DNA from: Thioalkalivibrio sulfidiphilus HL-EbGr7
GTDB taxonomy: Bacteria > Pseudomonadota > Gammaproteobacteria > Ectothiorhodospirales > Ectothiorhodospiraceae
Assembly (NCBI RefSeq): GCF_000021985.1
Contig: NC_011901.1
Location: 1,860,001-1,924,000 of the forward strand
Direction of reading: 5' to 3'
DNA: 64,000 bases
Part shown: one piece after another, positions 43,795-53,007 of the stretch
How the letters are laid out: every line of letters starts with the position of its first letter
Position numbering within the stretch: position 1 is the first letter of the stretch
Program-made: the position numbers and the translations under genes
The notes under the pieces: generated by a model
Told to the model about the DNA's origin: nothing
The model's input: only the letters and a program-made list of their open reading frames with translations
Databases searched by the model: none

Positions 43795-44367
43795 ATGAGC
43801 TCCCAAGAAACCACAAGGAACGAGGTACAGCCCACAACAGACTTTGCAGTCGATTTCTTCGAGCTGCCGAATCAAGGTCGGGTGGGTATCTCAGGGTGTC
43901 CAGGTTTGAGGCACCGAGGACGCAGGGTGGTGAACAGACACCTACTCAACCAGGATCTCATCACGCTCAAGAATCAAGGCACCGATATCCTGATCACACT
44001 GCTTGATGTGACCGAGATTCACAATCTGCGCCTTGAGTATCTCGGTACTGAGGCACGTGCCATATTTGGTAGACACGGTTGGTTTCATGTACCTCTGCTA
44101 CCCGGCACGCTACCTGATGTCTGTTTTGATTCGTACTGGAATGGGATTTCTCGAATTTTTCAGAGAACACTCGATGCAGGCGGCTGCGTCGTCATGCACT
44201 GTCACGAATCGAGAGATCGTGCAGCACTTATGTGTGGGCGTTTAATCCTCGAATCAGGCTCAGACCTTTCCGATGTACTTGATTGGCTTGGGTGCGCGTG
44301 CCCAGGAATATCGCGTGATTCTCGTCGACTGTATGCCTTAAATAATTACTGGAAACAATTCGGCTGA
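43795..44367 (+). CDS. CX5R phosphatase, CDKN3/dual-specificity-like (190 aa)
   Basis: Predicted cysteine-based phosphatase. The P-loop is VMHCHESRDRAALMCGRLI, giving Cys-(X)5-Arg, and the general-acid segment LDVTEIHNL lies earlier. The layout resembles cyclin-dependent kinase inhibitor 3 phosphatases and bacterial relatives. The substrate could be a phosphoprotein or a phosphorylated nucleotide or RNA. AGGAGG precedes the ATG. It is the second gene after WYL2 and has its own operator O5. I know of no kinase gene in the window to oppose it. Confidence 0.75.
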   Translation: MSSQETTRNEVQPTTDFAVDFFELPNQGRVGISGCPGLRHRGRRVVNRHLLNQDLITLKNQGTDILITLLDVTEIHNLRLEYLGTEARAIFGRHGWFHVPLLPGTLPDVCFDSYWNGISRIFQRTLDAGGCVVMHCHESRDRAALMCGRLILESGSDLSDVLDWLGCACPGISRDSRRLYALNNYWKQFG

Positions 44368-44441
44368 TACTAGACGCTCAGCCGGTTGAGCTTCCAACGA
44401 GACTTCAGGAAACATAGTCACTGCACAGATCAGATAAAACC

Positions 44442-44684
44442 ATGAATTTCCTTGTCCAGACTCATGCATTTCTTGCCAACCTGCTCGGCATCGTCGTTGT
44501 CGGTGGTTTCATGATGGCCGGTGTTATTGCAGGGTCCATCTGGGGCTTTGGTCTAACCATGGCATTAGCCGACATTTGGGGGGTTTCGGAGACGTCATCC
44601 AGGGTTGCTGGCTATATTGGTGGGGCTTATTTTGGCATCTTCACTCTTTGTGTTTTCAACTCAATAGCAAAATATCGAACTTAG
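44442..44684 (+). CDS. Small membrane protein (80 aa)
   Basis: Two hydrophobic segments: about residues 8-38 (ANLLGIVVVGGFMMAGVIAG) and 57-75 (AGYIGGAYFGIFTLCVFNSI), with a short polar loop. It has no recognised family. No strong ribosome site is seen (ATAAAACC before ATG). It lies between the phosphatase gene and a convergent gene. Small two-helix membrane proteins in defence islands can be toxins or effectors, but nothing here shows that. Confidence 0.5.
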   Translation: MNFLVQTHAFLANLLGIVVVGGFMMAGVIAGSIWGFGLTMALADIWGVSETSSRVAGYIGGAYFGIFTLCVFNSIAKYRT

Positions 44685-44773
44685 TAAAGGAAATCTCGTC
44701 CTTTATGTATGCCGGCTAGCTACCGGAAATCACTTAATCACACGTTTCCTAACGGGATGGCTTGAGCGCTATC

Positions 44774-45559
44774 TTATGCATTTGTGTAAATTAATTGAGC
44801 CAATTGTAATTGATCTGTTTGTACAAGATGGAAGAAACCTCGCTCGATGTCGACAACTCGATAAGCGCCTTGGAAATATGTATCAGATATTGCCGAACAC
44901 TCATTGCGCCACACGTCATAAGCTGCTTGATTGTTGGCTGTGACCCTAAGCTGCTGTCCCTGTACAAGTTGGTTTAAGGCTCTATTCCCTCCCCCATTGG
45001 CTATACGCGCCAATTGTTGATCAAGTACGCAGTAATTATCCGGGTCTAAAAATGCCAGTACTTTTGAAATGAACGATATGCCAGAAAACTGCGGCATGTG
45101 GATATCTTTTATTTGACACAAGCTTGGTATAACTCCTCCAACCAGCAACTTTTTAAATGCTGATGCATGGGCAGTATTAGCGCCTTTTAGGAAATTATTT
45201 ACACGTACTTCACGATAGCCAATCTGTGCGTAGCCCCAGTAAAGAACATTGGCTAACCCATGCAAAACCCTTTGTTGATTCTCGGATTTTAGCTGACTGC
45301 GTATGTGCTCTTCGACTGCCGCGATATTTGCGGCTTCAACTGGCGCATTTTGATTGAAATCAAAATATACCGCTGGAAATCCATAGTTGGTTATCGCTGC
45401 ATTGAGACTACGTACTTGTGTATTACTCAGTGGCACTGGTTTCTCCTTGTGGATAACGCCTGCTGTAATCGATGCATTTGTGGTGAGCAACGCGAAAAAA
45501 CAAGCACTAACCGACTTACTTGGCGTGAATGTCAAGTTCCTATATTGAGGAATTGACAT
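44774..45559 (-). CDS. Unknown protein with HhH-glycosylase-like segment (261 aa)
   Basis: No named family was recognised. The gene is clearly AT-richer than its surroundings, a sign of recent transfer. A central segment (HMPQFSGISFISKVLAFLDP, then YCVLDQQLARIANGG) resembles the helix-hairpin-helix/GPD pattern in which a hydrophobic helix is followed by D-x-x-x-A, and is similar in layout to the segment in the 320-aa protein at 17362-18324. It may be a DNA glycosylase relative or merely share the fold. It stands alone, convergent with the small membrane protein gene. Confidence 0.6.
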   Translation of the reverse strand: MSIPQYRNLTFTPSKSVSACFFALLTTNASITAGVIHKEKPVPLSNTQVRSLNAAITNYGFPAVYFDFNQNAPVEAANIAAVEEHIRSQLKSENQQRVLHGLANVLYWGYAQIGYREVRVNNFLKGANTAHASAFKKLLVGGVIPSLCQIKDIHMPQFSGISFISKVLAFLDPDNYCVLDQQLARIANGGGNRALNQLVQGQQLRVTANNQAAYDVWRNECSAISDTYFQGAYRVVDIERGFFHLVQTDQLQLAQLIYTNA

Positions 45560-45828
45560 TCAGTGAATCATGGGAGTGGAAATAATCCAATCCACTCCGT
45601 CGCTTCAGTTCGACCATTCATCGACATAGGCTGGATTCCTCAACGGCCTCATATCCAACATCCATCCGGGACTTGGCTCGGACATTGCCCCGCAAGCTTG
45701 TCATTCCGGAAACCCGCATGGTTGGCAGGCATCATGTCATCCGAGGCCGAAACCTGTCCGGCACCGACCGGGTCATGGCCAAGGCCCAAGGCAGTCAAAA
45801 ATATCCATATAAAAGGGAGAAACACCAC

Positions 45829-46281
45829 GTGAGCACTGAAAACATCACCTATGCTGGCTTCTGGAAGCGCGTCGCCGCCTACCTGATCGATGCACTGATC
45901 CTGCTGATTCCCAGCATGATCCTGGGGGGCATCATCGGCTTCGTGGTGATGAGCGGGGTCACCGACTTCAGCGAAATCGAGCCAGCCGCCGCTGGTGCCG
46001 AATTCCTGGCCCAGGTCGCGACGTTCATCATGGCATGGCTGTATTTCGCCGTGATGGAGAGTTCCTCCTGGCGAGGCACGCTGGGCAAACGCGCCCTTTC
46101 CATCCAGGTCAGCGACGCCAATGGTGAGCAGATCAGTTTTGGCAAGGCTTCCGGGCGGTTCTTTGCCAAGATTCTCTCCGGACTGATCCTGCTGATTGGC
46201 TTCATCATGGTCGCCTTCACGGCACGCAAGCAGGGTCTGCACGACATGATCGCGGGCACCCTGGTCACCAACCGGGCCTAA
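45829..46281 (+). CDS. RDD-family membrane protein (150 aa)
   Basis: RDD-domain protein of unknown transport or regulatory role. From the GTG start (AAGGGAGA upstream) it reads STENITYAGFWKRVAAYLID, the Arg-Asp part of the family signature. Three membrane segments follow (ALILLIPSMILGGIIGFVV, AQVATFIMAWLYFAVME, ILSGLILLIGFIMVAF). The C-terminus RKQGLHDMIAGTLVT is the usual RDD ending, and GTLGKRALSIQV is the conserved loop. Upstream in-frame starts at 45673 and 45775 would add unlikely basic residues. Confidence 0.88.
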   Translation: MSTENITYAGFWKRVAAYLIDALILLIPSMILGGIIGFVVMSGVTDFSEIEPAAAGAEFLAQVATFIMAWLYFAVMESSSWRGTLGKRALSIQVSDANGEQISFGKASGRFFAKILSGLILLIGFIMVAFTARKQGLHDMIAGTLVTNRA

Positions 46282-46737
46282 GGGGGCCACCGTTCGCCGG
46301 GGCAAGCCCCGGCGAACGGTTCGTGGCCAGTGAATCACCCCTCGGGACATATCCCACTGATCCCAATAACTCGACCGTTCATCCGCATCCGGCTTGCTGG
46401 ACGATAGCTCTGATGTGAACAATCTCACATTAACTAGAGGGCTATGGTCACACTGCAATCAGGCGCTTCCTCACCGCGTATGAGGACCGTGCCTCATAGC
46501 CCCTTCACCCACTGGCCAGATGCACTACAGATCCATGTGGCCAAGGGTGGTCATTAATAGATAAGGGCTAGATTCAAACCATTCGAAGGTCATGGAAGTA
46601 CCAAACAGTCACTTTTCGATTCCTGGTGTTGACTCCGAGACCTACCGGTTTAGCAAGCTTTCCATCCCGGTACGGCCTGTCAGGTCGCTGTACTGTGGCA
46701 TTACATAAACCAACATCTGCTACGACCTGACTCGACA
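46282..46737. other. 456-bp gene-free region with a strong hairpin before the CRISPR-Cas locus
   Basis: It contains one striking element, a perfect 15-bp stem with a 2-base loop at 46289-46320 (ACCGTTCGCCGGGGC, AA, then its complement), 8 bp after the RDD stop. No T-run follows, so it is a hairpin or bidirectional terminator of uncertain use. The rest has no convincing gene and presumably contains the promoter for the ring-nuclease/cmr operon. Confidence 0.65.
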
Positions 46738-47874
46738 ATGAAAAAACCTGCGGAATTCCCCAAAAGAATCCTGGTGGCGGTGACCGGACTCTCGCCCCAG
46801 ATCCTGACCGAGACGCTTTACGCACTTGCAACACAGGCGGAACCCTTCATCCCCACAGAGATCCACCTGATCACCACATCCGAAGGCGCCAAACGCGCGG
46901 ATCTGACACTGCTCAGTCCCGACCCAGGCTGGTTTCACCGCCTGCGCAAGGACTACGGGTTGCCCGACATCCGTTTCGACAAGGACACGATTCACGTTAT
47001 CCGCAACGCCGACGGCCTGCCGATGGATGACATCCGCAGCGAGGCAGACAACCAGCATGCCGCGGATACCATCCTCGACATCCTGCGCCAGCTGACGGCA
47101 GACGAACACAGTGCCGTCCATGTCTCCATCGCTGGAGGGCGCAAGACCATGGGCTATTACGCCGGCTATGCCCTGTCGCTATGTGGTCGCCCCCAGGACC
47201 GTCTGTCACATGTCCTTGTCTCGGAGCCCTTCGAAAGCAACAAGGATTTCTATTACCCGACGCCCTATCGCCAGGTCATCTACACCCGGGAACCGGAGCG
47301 GCGTCCTATCGACGCCCAGGAGGCCAAGGTCAGCCTGGGGCTGATTCCCTTCGTGCGCATGCGTCAAGGGCTGCCTGATGAACTGCGATCGGGCAGGGCC
47401 GGATTCAGCGACGTCATCCAGGCGGCCCAGCGCGCCCTGGAACCGGAGCAGGTGAAACTGACCTTTCACGAGGGTTACCGGATCACTGCCGGAGACAAGA
47501 CTTTCAACCTGGAGCCCATCAAGTACAGCTTCTACCGCTGGCTTGCGTGGCGATGCGCTTCTGGCCTGTCTGGTGTGCGCTATGAGGATGACGGCCTGCG
47601 CGAAGAGCTTCTTGAAAAGTATGCCGAAGTGATCAGGGATGGTTTCAAGATAGATAAACTTGGTACCGAAACGCTTCCCGAGATCAATGGCAAGAGCGCA
47701 CACCTGGAGCAGCTCAAGGTCTACCTGGAGCAAACGAAATCCAGAACCAACAAGGCCATTATGTACGAGCTGGGTTCAACACTTTCCAAACCGTACCTGA
47801 TTGAATCCGTTGGGAAACGCGGTGAGACCCGCTATCAACTGTGTCTGCCGCCCGACGCCATCCATTTCGCGTAG
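46738..47874 (+). CDS. CRISPR ring nuclease of the SSO2081/NE0113 type, with C-terminal extension
   Basis: CARF-domain protein expected to cut cyclic tetra-adenylate and so switch off type III signalling; the family has been labelled NE0113 or, in some databases, Csm6. It is 378 aa. CARF motifs: VAVTGLSPQILTETLYAL (about 14-30) and VSIAGGRKTMGYYAGYAL (about 129-146). No HEPN R-X4-6-H motif was seen, so it is not a Csm6-type RNase. The C-terminal 150 residues look like a winged-helix region (IMYELGSTLSKPYLIESVGK), longer than minimal ring nucleases. It is the first gene of the locus, 11 bp before cmr1. Confidence 0.82.
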   Translation: MKKPAEFPKRILVAVTGLSPQILTETLYALATQAEPFIPTEIHLITTSEGAKRADLTLLSPDPGWFHRLRKDYGLPDIRFDKDTIHVIRNADGLPMDDIRSEADNQHAADTILDILRQLTADEHSAVHVSIAGGRKTMGYYAGYALSLCGRPQDRLSHVLVSEPFESNKDFYYPTPYRQVIYTREPERRPIDAQEAKVSLGLIPFVRMRQGLPDELRSGRAGFSDVIQAAQRALEPEQVKLTFHEGYRITAGDKTFNLEPIKYSFYRWLAWRCASGLSGVRYEDDGLREELLEKYAEVIRDGFKIDKLGTETLPEINGKSAHLEQLKVYLEQTKSRTNKAIMYELGSTLSKPYLIESVGKRGETRYQLCLPPDAIHFA

Positions 47875-47885
47875 GAAGACTTCAC

Positions 47886-49043
47886 ATGGGTCAGGGAACA
47901 CACCAAATCGAGGCTAGCTATCAAATCGTCACCCCCATGTTTCTGGGTGATGGTGACGCCAAACGGGTCGCCGATGCGATTCGTCCTCCCTCTGTCAAGG
48001 GTGCCCTGCGCTTCTGGTGGCGTGCCATGGCCTGGTCGCGCCTCTATGATGGGAATGAGGCCAGTACCCTGAAAAAAGTACACCGGGAAGAGGCGGCCCT
48101 GTTCGGTGCTGCGGCAGACGAAAAAAGCGGCGGTCAGGGTAAGTTCCTGCTGCAGGTCGAATCAGATGTCAAGACGACAGGTCGCCCGAATAATATTGAT
48201 TCCGGTCAAGCGTATCTGCTTGGCCAGGGGCTTCACCATTTCAGGAACGGACCCACGCGCGATGCATTGATTTCCGGCTCATTCACCCTGCGCCTGCGTC
48301 TGCGGCCACGCGTATCAGACGAGCAACGCCGACAGTTGGCGGATACCCTGTTGCTATTCGGACTCCTGGGGGGTCTCGGCAGCCGCAGTCGTCGAGGGTG
48401 GGGTTCGGTATCCATCACGGATCTTCAAGGCGATCATGAAGGCCGTCAGACGCCTGCTGACCGTAATACCTATTTCGACACGCTTCGCAGTCTACTCAAT
48501 GGCAGTCAGGCGTATCCCGGTATTCCGCCATATAGTGCCTTTTCTACGCAGACTCGAATCGATGTCAGTGACACCGATTCCTCGGCCACGGCATTGTTGT
48601 CTCGCGCTGGTGAGGAAATGCAGCTCTTTCGCAGCTTCGGACGCAAGAACAAGGTCAATGGAAAAAAGGCAGAGCAGAACTTCAGAGACGATCACGATCT
48701 GATTTTCAGGGCGATCAATCGAGAGGAAAAGAGCAATCAATTGCCCCGCCGCACTGTCTTCGGCCTGCCACACAACTATTTCTTCTCTTCGATCAAAAAG
48801 AAGATGGACATAGCGCCCTCCGATGCGGGCCGCACGCGCCGCGCGTCGCCCTTGCTTGTGCACATTCAAGCCCTGCCAAACGGTCAGTGCCTTCTGGTAC
48901 AGACCATGATGATCGCTCGCTTTTTGCCTAAGGGTTCCAAAATCAATCGGGGCAAGTTTCCGGTTCCGGCCCCCGATCCAGACTGGCAGGTACTTCACGC
49001 TTACATGGACCGTTTTTCAATGAGTGAGCCACTATTCCCATGA
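47886..49043 (+). CDS. cmr1: Type III-B CRISPR RAMP protein Cmr1
   Basis: Backbone subunit at the 3' end of the crRNA in the Cmr complex, 385 aa. N-terminal RAMP signature: YQIVTPMFLGDGDAKRVADA, then PPSVKGALRFWWRAMAW, the typical Cmr1 opening. A glycine-rich loop LLGGLGSRSRRGWGSVSI (about residues 165-182) is the RAMP G-loop. The ATG at 47886 is used because the extra upstream codons lie within the ring-nuclease gene. It overlaps cas10 by 4 bp (ATGA). Confidence 0.95.
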   Translation: MGQGTHQIEASYQIVTPMFLGDGDAKRVADAIRPPSVKGALRFWWRAMAWSRLYDGNEASTLKKVHREEAALFGAAADEKSGGQGKFLLQVESDVKTTGRPNNIDSGQAYLLGQGLHHFRNGPTRDALISGSFTLRLRLRPRVSDEQRRQLADTLLLFGLLGGLGSRSRRGWGSVSITDLQGDHEGRQTPADRNTYFDTLRSLLNGSQAYPGIPPYSAFSTQTRIDVSDTDSSATALLSRAGEEMQLFRSFGRKNKVNGKKAEQNFRDDHDLIFRAINREEKSNQLPRRTVFGLPHNYFFSSIKKKMDIAPSDAGRTRRASPLLVHIQALPNGQCLLVQTMMIARFLPKGSKINRGKFPVPAPDPDWQVLHAYMDRFSMSEPLFP

Positions 49044-50953
49044 GCCGCTACTTCCACTTCACCCTCGGCCCCGTGCAGGGCTTCGTGGCCCAGGCGCGTC
49101 GTACTCGCGACTTCTGGGCGGGCTCGTTCATCCTCTCCTGGCTGTCCACCGTGGCCATGCGTACAACCATGGCGCTAGGTGGAACGATCCGCTTCCCGCA
49201 GCCGGATGCGGCCTTCCTCGCTGCGATCGAAGGAAAGCAGGGCAATGCCCCCAAACAGGGCAACGTACCCAACCGCTTCATGGCAGAGGTCGGCGATGAC
49301 TTCGACGGAGAACCCGTCGCCGAGGCAGTCCACCGGGCCTGGCGTGAGCTGGCCATGGCTGTGTTCAAAGACGACCGGCTCGACCAGCTCGATCCGCAGG
49401 GACAGACCCAAGCCATCTGGAACCGCCAGATCGACGCCTTCTGGGACATCAGCTGGGCCGTGACCGAGGACGCGACTGACTCCGCGGTACTCGACCGTCT
49501 CAAAAACTGGCGCACCCACCTGCCCCCGGATGAGCCGGGTGTGAAATGCATGATGATGGACGGCTGGCAGGAGCTCTCGGGGGCGAGCGCGCCCGGCATG
49601 CCGCAGTTGCGGTCGTTCTGGGAGAAACTGCGCAACAGCCGACTGACGGGCATCCAGACCGACCTGCGCGAAGGTGAGCACTTGTGCGCCATCGCCTACG
49701 TCAAACGCCGCTTTGTACGTTGTTTCGAACAAATCAAGGTGCCGGAGATGCCCGGTGGCTGGACGCTGCACGGTTGGAAACTGCCTGCAGGCGTGCCCTC
49801 CACCCACTACCTGGCCGCCGCCCCCTGGCTTGCGCGGGTGTTCCACTGGGCCCATATCAAAAAACAGGAAGACCTGCTGCAGCGCTTTCATGATGAGGCT
49901 TACGAACTCACCGGCGCCCATGGCGAGATGGACAGCAACATCTGCTGCATCCGAGAGGCCCCGGGGCGCAAACTCTGGAAGGCCCTGGACGGCTCGGTGC
50001 TCTACGAACACATGCTGGAGAACAAGCGCCTTTGGGCAGATACCGGCAAGGCCCAACAGACGCTCGAACATCTGCGTGCCATCTATAGGGAAAGCGGCTG
50101 CGGCCGGCCCTCACCCTTCTACGCCGTGCTGCTCATGGACGGCGATGAACTGGGCAAGCAGATGAGTGATGCCGGCAAGCAGCAGCACATCACAGAAGGA
50201 CTTGCCAAATTCACCAACGGTGTGCAGGAACGGGTTTACGAGCACAACGGTTTCCTGGTCTACGCCGGCGGCGACGACGTGCTCGCCCTCCTGCCTGTGG
50301 CAGACGCCCTGCCCGCGGCCGCAGCCCTACGCAAACATTATCTCCAGTGCTTCGAGAACAAGCCTGTGCAGACCAGCATCTCCGCCGCCATCATCTATGC
50401 GCACGTGCAGGTGCCGCTCACCCGCGTGCTGCACGAGTCTCACAGCCTGCTGGATGACGTAGCCAAAGAACGCACCGGGCGAGACGCCGTGGCCTGCCGC
50501 ATCTGGAAACCGGGCGGCGCGCCCCATCAGTGGAGTCAGCCTTGGGAGGTCGCTCTTGCCGAGAATGAGCCGGCTCTGCAAACCCTCGCCCGGCATCTGA
50601 CCAACGCGAGCCATGGGGATGAGCAATTCAGCCACCGCTTCCTCTACCGCCTGATGGAACGCTTCGAACCCTTCTCTGGCGATCAGGGCGGCATGGCGCT
50701 CGACGATGCCACGCTCAAGGCCCTGGTGATGGCCGAGTACTTGACCACCCTGCGCGCAAAGCGGCTGGATCTCAAGGTGGTGGAAGCTCTGATGGACGCG
50801 TTGATCAAACAGTGCCGCCCACAGAAGCGGGTGCGCAACGAACAGGATGAGGTGGAGATCCGAGTCGAACCGGGCTTTCAGCGCGACGGCCTTCGGGTGC
50901 TGCGCTTCCTGGCCCAGTACGGCGAGACCGGGGGAGAGACCGCCCATGGCTAA
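49040..50953 (+). CDS. cmr2: Type III-B Cas10/Cmr2, HD domain absent
   Basis: Catalytic subunit that makes cyclic oligoadenylates when the complex binds target RNA, 637 aa. It begins directly with YFHFTLGPVQGFVAQARRTRDF (part), the Cmr2 zinc/palm N-terminus. There is no N-terminal HD nuclease domain, so single-stranded DNA cleavage is not expected. The second palm domain has an intact YAGGDD (residues 408-413), so cOA synthesis should work. The protein is short for Cas10, matching HD-less III-B forms. This fits a locus rich in cOA-dependent effectors. Confidence 0.95.
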   Translation: MSRYFHFTLGPVQGFVAQARRTRDFWAGSFILSWLSTVAMRTTMALGGTIRFPQPDAAFLAAIEGKQGNAPKQGNVPNRFMAEVGDDFDGEPVAEAVHRAWRELAMAVFKDDRLDQLDPQGQTQAIWNRQIDAFWDISWAVTEDATDSAVLDRLKNWRTHLPPDEPGVKCMMMDGWQELSGASAPGMPQLRSFWEKLRNSRLTGIQTDLREGEHLCAIAYVKRRFVRCFEQIKVPEMPGGWTLHGWKLPAGVPSTHYLAAAPWLARVFHWAHIKKQEDLLQRFHDEAYELTGAHGEMDSNICCIREAPGRKLWKALDGSVLYEHMLENKRLWADTGKAQQTLEHLRAIYRESGCGRPSPFYAVLLMDGDELGKQMSDAGKQQHITEGLAKFTNGVQERVYEHNGFLVYAGGDDVLALLPVADALPAAAALRKHYLQCFENKPVQTSISAAIIYAHVQVPLTRVLHESHSLLDDVAKERTGRDAVACRIWKPGGAPHQWSQPWEVALAENEPALQTLARHLTNASHGDEQFSHRFLYRLMERFEPFSGDQGGMALDDATLKALVMAEYLTTLRAKRLDLKVVEALMDALIKQCRPQKRVRNEQDEVEIRVEPGFQRDGLRVLRFLAQYGETGGETAHG

Positions 50954-52103
50954 CACCCTGAGCATCAGCGCGCTCGACACCCTGTTCTTCCGTGAATCCC
51001 GTCCCTTCGATGCGGTCGGTGGCAGCGAGCTGGCGAGTGTGTTCCCGCCGCCACCCCGCGCCCTGGCCGGTGCCGTGAAGGCGCGGATTGCCGAGGCCCT
51101 GGGGGTGGACTGGGCGGCTTTTCACAAGGACCCTGATGGCTATGAAATCGGAGGACATTGCCTCAAGGACCTGATCGGCGACGGCCAGGACCCGGGCGTC
51201 CTGCGGCTGCGCGGCCCCTGGCCCTGCCTTGCGGGCGAACGCCTCTACCCGGCGCCGCTCTACCTGCTGGCCGCCGATCAGTTCAAACGCCTGGCCAGGC
51301 TGCAGATCGGCAAGGCTGCCAAAACCCATCTCGGCACCGTGCGCCTGCCCACCCTGCCTGGCGGCGAGCGCGGTCTGAAGCCTTTGGACGATCACTGGCT
51401 GACCGCCGACGGTCTGGCACAGGTGTTGTCCGGCGCTTGCCCCGCCCCGGACCAGATCCACCACTCGGCGGAGCTGTTCAGCGCGGAACCGCGCCTCGGT
51501 ATCGGCCGTAACAACCAGACCCGCACCGCCCAGGAGGGCCTGCTCTACCAGACCCGCCATCTGCGCCCCGTGCCGGAGATGCATCTGGAACTGGACATCG
51601 ACGGCCTGCCCGAGGGCCTGCCGGCGTTCGACGGCCTCGTGCGCCTGGGCGGTGAGGGCCGCATGGCCCATCTCGACATGGGCAAGCCGGCCGCCGCCCT
51701 GCCCGCGCCGCCGCGACCTGATGCCGACACGGTGGGCCTGATCCTCACCCTGCTCACCCCGGCCCGGGTCGACCCCGGCACCTGGTTGCCGCCGGGCTTT
51801 GACAAGGTCGAAACGAAAGACGCGCTCTGCTTCCGGGGCGAACTGAGCGGCATCAGACTGAGCATCCATGCCGCCGTGATCGGCAAGCCCCTGCGAGAAG
51901 GCGGCTGGGACATGGCGCGGCGCGAACCGCGCCCCGTCGCCAGCCTGCTGCCCGCCGGCAGCGCCTGGTACTGCCGGGTGGAAAGCGGCACGGTGGCTGC
52001 TGCCATCGACGCACTGCACGGCACCCAGGTGGGCGGCGACACCGAACTGGGGCGCGGCCTGCTGGCCTGCGCCCTGTGGCAAAAATCCGAAGATCAGAAT
52101 TGA
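50946..52103 (+). CDS. cmr3: Type III-B CRISPR RAMP protein Cmr3
   Basis: Cas5-like subunit that holds the crRNA 5' handle next to Cas10, 385 aa. It begins ANTLSISALDTLFFRESRPF, the Cmr3 signature, followed by GSELASVFPPPPRALAGAVK. The G-loop is near the C-terminus (VGGDTELGRGLLACALW). The ATG overlaps the cas10 stop by 8 bp; longer upstream starts would be inside cas10. Confidence 0.94.
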   Translation: MANTLSISALDTLFFRESRPFDAVGGSELASVFPPPPRALAGAVKARIAEALGVDWAAFHKDPDGYEIGGHCLKDLIGDGQDPGVLRLRGPWPCLAGERLYPAPLYLLAADQFKRLARLQIGKAAKTHLGTVRLPTLPGGERGLKPLDDHWLTADGLAQVLSGACPAPDQIHHSAELFSAEPRLGIGRNNQTRTAQEGLLYQTRHLRPVPEMHLELDIDGLPEGLPAFDGLVRLGGEGRMAHLDMGKPAAALPAPPRPDADTVGLILTLLTPARVDPGTWLPPGFDKVETKDALCFRGELSGIRLSIHAAVIGKPLREGGWDMARREPRPVASLLPAGSAWYCRVESGTVAAAIDALHGTQVGGDTELGRGLLACALWQKSEDQN

Positions 52104-52122
52104 ACCTCCAGGAGAACACACC

Positions 52123-53007
52123 ATGCATCAGGCCACCGCACTGCTGGCACTGACCACGGACACCAGCCTGCACGCCGGCACCGGCAGTTCGGGCGACATC
52201 ATCGACCTGCCCATCCAGCGCGAGGGCCACACCGGCTGGCCCTGCGTGTTCGGCTCCGCCGTCAAGGGCGCCCTGCGCACCCGAGCCGAACAGCGCATGG
52301 GTCAGGACGCAGCCGATGTGCTGGCCGCATTCGGTCCCGCCACCGGCAATGCCTCGGAACATGCCGGCGCGCTGACCGTGGGCGATGCGCGCCTGCTGCT
52401 GCTGCCGGTGCGCTCGCTCACCGGCACCTTCCGCTGGGTCACCTGCCCCGGCGCCCTGGACCGCCTCTACAAGGACTGCGAGCGGCTGGGACTCTCGCCC
52501 GGAAACTGGAACACCCCTCGCGTGACTGACGAGGATACGGCCCTGGTGTCCACGGGCGGTGGAGAGTCGCTGTTCCTGGAGGAATATCGCTTCACGACCA
52601 AGAATGCCGGCCTGGACGGATTGATCACTACATTGCACCGTCTGCTGGGGCGCGACAACGGTGTGGAGCAACTGGAACAGCGCCTGACCGTCATCCACGA
52701 CGACATGTTCAGCCATCTGGCTCGCACCGCGACCCCGGTCAATGCCCACGTGGCCCTGGACGAAAACAAGACCGTCAAACGCGGCGCCCTCTGGTACGAG
52801 GAGACCCTGCCCCCCGAGACCCTGCTCTATGCGCCCCTCATGGCCCTGCCCTCGCGCAGGCAGGGCCATGCGCTCGAAGCCGGGCAAGTCCTGAAGCTCA
52901 TCACCGATAAACTCTTCGGCGATCATCCCTGGCTGCAGCTGGGCGGCAATGAAACCGTGGGCATGGGCTGGTGCAGCGTGAAGTTCATCGAGAGGCAAAA
53001 CGCATGA
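52123..53007 (+). CDS. cmr4: Type III-B CRISPR RAMP protein Cmr4
   Basis: Cas7-like backbone subunit that cuts target RNA at 6-nt intervals, 294 aa. N-terminal signature: LALTTDTSLHAGTGSSGDIIDLPIQREGHTG (parts), then SAVKGALRTRAEQRM. A catalytic Asp is expected in the DIIDLPIQR loop. The C-terminal LQLGGNETVGMGWCSVKF is the RAMP G-loop. Ribosome site AGGAGA before the ATG. Several copies per complex are usual. Confidence 0.95.
   Translation: MHQATALLALTTDTSLHAGTGSSGDIIDLPIQREGHTGWPCVFGSAVKGALRTRAEQRMGQDAADVLAAFGPATGNASEHAGALTVGDARLLLLPVRSLTGTFRWVTCPGALDRLYKDCERLGLSPGNWNTPRVTDEDTALVSTGGGESLFLEEYRFTTKNAGLDGLITTLHRLLGRDNGVEQLEQRLTVIHDDMFSHLARTATPVNAHVALDENKTVKRGALWYEETLPPETLLYAPLMALPSRRQGHALEAGQVLKLITDKLFGDHPWLQLGGNETVGMGWCSVKFIERQNA

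Noticed and set aside
46738-47874. Csm6 ribonuclease annotation for the NE0113-type protein
   Set aside because: No HEPN R-X4-6-H motif is visible; the ring-nuclease reading fits the sequence better.
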